A stretch of 7,061 nt of DNA from an uncultured Burkholderiales bacterium. Lineage in GTDB: Bacteria; Pseudomonadota; Gammaproteobacteria; Burkholderiales; Burkholderiaceae_E. Below are positions 5,878 through 7,061 of this stretch, one piece after another. Location of the stretch: positions 1 through 7,061 of the forward strand of contig CAIXXI010000224.1 of the NCBI GenBank assembly GCA_903923345.1, given 5' to 3'. Every line of letters starts with the position of its first letter. The stretch's first letter is position 1. The notes beneath the pieces are model-generated. The model saw only the letters and a program-made list of their open reading frames with translations, ran no database searches and was not told the DNA's origin. Made by a program: the position numbers and the translations under genes.

Positions 5878-6804
5878 ATGTCCGAACGCCCGATCCGAAG
5901 CACCGAAGCCCCCGACGAGACCGCGCCCCGAGGCCCCTCGCCGCAATTGACATCGGCTCAACGTGCCGAACTGCGCGGTCGCGCGCATGGCCTGTCACCG
6001 GTGGTGATGGTTGGTGACGCCGGCCTGACTGATTCGGTCGTCAGTGAGACCGACCGGGCATTGGATGTGCACGGACTGATCAAGGTCAGGGTGCATGGTG
6101 ATGATCGGGCCGCTCGTGAAGCGCTCGGTCAGGCGCTGTCTGGCCAACTCGGCTGTGCGCTGGTGCAGACCATCGGCAAGCTGCTGGTGCTCTGGCGTGA
6201 GCCTGTGCCGACCGATCCGGTTCGCGCACCGATTCGAAGGCGGGTCGCCACTGCGCCCAAGAAGCTGGCGGCTGAAGGCAAACCGGCCCCTAAGAAAAAG
6301 GCCCGTCCGGGGGTACCCCGCGCCGAGACACCGGCCAAGCCAGTCCGCCGCAAGGCCCCGCCACGGCATGCTCGGACCCTGGGCCCGGGTAGCCGCACCG
6401 CTCGCGGTGCACTGAACCCGGCCATCAAACCGGTGATGCGTTCGATTGACCGGGAGTCCGCAGCCGATCAAAACGATGATGGCGTGTTGCGTCCGGCACG
6501 CGCGAGCGCTTCGCCGGCACGGCCTCGTCCGTCGGCAGCCCGCTCGGCGATGTCGGGTGCGACACCCAAGCGCCCGACCACGGCCGGCAAGTCCGGCCGA
6601 AGCGGTGTCAGCAGCGGTGCGAAAAAACCGCGATCGGCTTCAGTCGCCGGAAAGCCTGCTCCGCGCAAGAGCGCTGCGCCCGCCAAGACCAGCGCAGCGC
6701 GCACGCCGGCTTCGGGCAAACCGCGTACGCCGCAAGGCGGCGCAAGCACTACACGTAGCGAACGTCCAGCACCTCGTAGCCGCGCAGGCCGGCGGGTGCC
6801 TTGA
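5878..6804 (+). CDS. yhbY: YhbY-family (CRM domain) RNA-binding protein with a long basic C-terminal tail
   Basis: The CRM/YhbY domain lies at about residues 24-108: LTSAQRAELRGRAHGLSPVV, the GDAGLT loop (46-51) matching the GxxG RNA-contact loop (GSNGLT in E. coli), LIKVRV, and VQTIGKLLVLWRE. YhbY associates with pre-50S particles in E. coli, so a role in large-subunit assembly is likely. E. coli YhbY has 97 residues; this protein has 308. It adds 23 residues in front and a roughly 199-residue tail (6205-6801) made mostly of Ala, Pro, Arg, Lys, Ser, Gly and Thr. By hand count the tail has about 48 Lys/Arg against 9 Asp/Glu, with GKP motifs at 134, 258 and 280; it resembles histone-H1-like disordered tails. 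I chose the ATG at 5878 over GTG at 5860 because the -10-like box lies between them; neither has a Shine-Dalgarno. The last 56 bases overlap greA antisense. The domain call is firm; the tail's function is unknown. Confidence 0.9.
   Translation: MSERPIRSTEAPDETAPRGPSPQLTSAQRAELRGRAHGLSPVVMVGDAGLTDSVVSETDRALDVHGLIKVRVHGDDRAAREALGQALSGQLGCALVQTIGKLLVLWREPVPTDPVRAPIRRRVATAPKKLAAEGKPAPKKKARPGVPRAETPAKPVRRKAPPRHARTLGPGSRTARGALNPAIKPVMRSIDRESAADQNDDGVLRPARASASPARPRPSAARSAMSGATPKRPTTAGKSGRSGVSSGAKKPRSASVAGKPAPRKSAAPAKTSAARTPASGKPRTPQGGASTTRSERPAPRSRAGRRVP
6671..6700. repeat. 9-bp GC-rich inverted repeat inside the yhbY tail
   Basis: GCGCTGCGC (6671-6679) and GCGCAGCGC (6692-6700) are perfect reverse complements around a 12-base loop. 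The site encodes part of the Ala/Arg-rich tail on the plus strand and lies 49-78 nt past the greA stop on the minus strand. There is no T-tract on either side. It may be a by-product of Ala/Arg codons or a stable structure in the greA 3' region. Confidence 0.45.
6728..6742 (-). other. Hairpin 6 nt after the greA stop
   Basis: The minus strand reads CGCCGC-CTT-GCGGCG, a perfect 6-bp GC stem with a 3-base loop, 6 nt past the greA TAG. No T-run follows, so it is at best an imperfect or Rho-assisted terminator for greA. It also lies within yhbY coding sequence on the other strand. Confidence 0.4.
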
Positions 6805-7061
6805 CCTCGACGGTGTCGCCGGCGAATTTGCCGATCAGCGCCCGTGAAATCGGGCTCGACACCGAGATTTTCGATTCCTTGATGTCGGCCTCGTCGTCTC
6901 CGACGATCTGGTAAGTCACTTTCTCGCCTGACTCGAGGTCCTCGAGATCGATGGTTGCGCCGAAGACGATGCGACCGTCGGTGTCGAGTGTGGACGGGTC
7001 AATGATCTGCGCCGACGACAGCTTGCCCTCGAGTTCAGCAATGCGGCCCTCGATGAAGCCC
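6749..7061 (-). CDS. greA: GreA, transcript cleavage factor (C-terminal part)
   Basis: The minus-strand frame enters at the right edge as GFIEGRIAELEGKLSSAQII and runs 103 residues to TAG at 6749. This covers the end of the N-terminal coiled coil and the whole C-terminal globular (FKBP-like) domain, with DGRIVFGATI, VTYQIVGDDEAD and SVSSPISRALIGK matching GreA blocks. GreA binds in the RNA polymerase secondary channel and stimulates cleavage of backtracked transcripts. The family length is about 158, so roughly 55 residues, including the acidic coiled-coil tip, lie outside. GreB is less likely because QIVGDDEAD and SPISRALIGK fit GreA better. Its 3' end overlaps yhbY by 56 bp on the opposite strand. 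Confidence 0.96.
   Translation of the reverse strand, partial: GFIEGRIAELEGKLSSAQIIDPSTLDTDGRIVFGATIDLEDLESGEKVTYQIVGDDEADIKESKISVSSPISRALIGKFAGDTVEVKAPAGLRGYEVLDVRYV

Noticed and set aside
5830..5988. 53-codon upstream extension of rlmE
   Set aside because: The extra residues do not resemble the family N-terminus and would overlap the yhbY coding region. MAKNRFSKAW at 5829 fits the known start.

Overview
The window looks like core chromosome of a GC-rich proteobacterium, most likely a betaproteobacterium. The grounds are the strong G/C bias at third codon positions, the gene order greA / yhbY / rlmE-ftsH-folP-glmM that is also found in Escherichia coli and related bacteria, a CysA of the type seen in Burkholderiales and relatives, and an FtsH N-terminus (MNNMFSKAAVWLVIALVLF) that resembles betaproteobacterial FtsH from memory. 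I cannot name the genus from sequence alone. No mobile element, CRISPR array or phage gene is visible.

Layout from left to right. Positions 1-492 (+) are the 3' end of cysA, the ATPase of a sulfate/thiosulfate ABC importer. It converges on a three-tRNA cluster on the minus strand, transcribed in the order tRNA-Pro(UGG), tRNA-Arg(UCU), tRNA-His(GUG), which ends in a hairpin with a T-tract (532-571). Directly upstream of the tRNAs, also on the minus strand, is a tight gene series transcribed right to left: rlmE (5829-5158), ftsH (5068-3161), folP (3151-2264) and glmM (2240-909). Gaps are 89, 9 and 23 nt, so it reads as an operon, possibly with a second promoter before ftsH. Diverging from rlmE is a yhbY-family gene (5878-6804, +). 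It converges with, and overlaps by 56 bp, the 3' end of greA, which runs off the right edge.

How the genes fit together. RlmE (23S rRNA 2'-O-methyltransferase) and YhbY (large-subunit assembly RNA-binding protein) both serve ribosome biogenesis and share a 48-bp divergent control region. FtsH is the membrane AAA+ protease, FolP makes dihydropteroate for folate, and GlmM makes glucosamine-1-phosphate for peptidoglycan and LPS. GreA rescues backtracked RNA polymerase. This is a housekeeping, growth-linked neighbourhood. The tRNA cluster beside it has a GC-rich stretch between its putative -10 and start, as is common at growth-rate-controlled stable-RNA promoters.

The window is mostly ordinary. 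The points most worth a second look are: (i) the YhbY protein carries a roughly 200-residue, very basic, low-complexity tail about twice the size of its RNA-binding domain; (ii) that tail runs antisense into the end of greA; (iii) rlmE and yhbY each have a -10-like hexamer ending exactly 6 nt before their ATG and no Shine-Dalgarno, suggesting a back-to-back pair of leaderless promoters; (iv) folP has a poorly supported GTG start with a perfect hairpin just inside it. I found no convincing new biological system.
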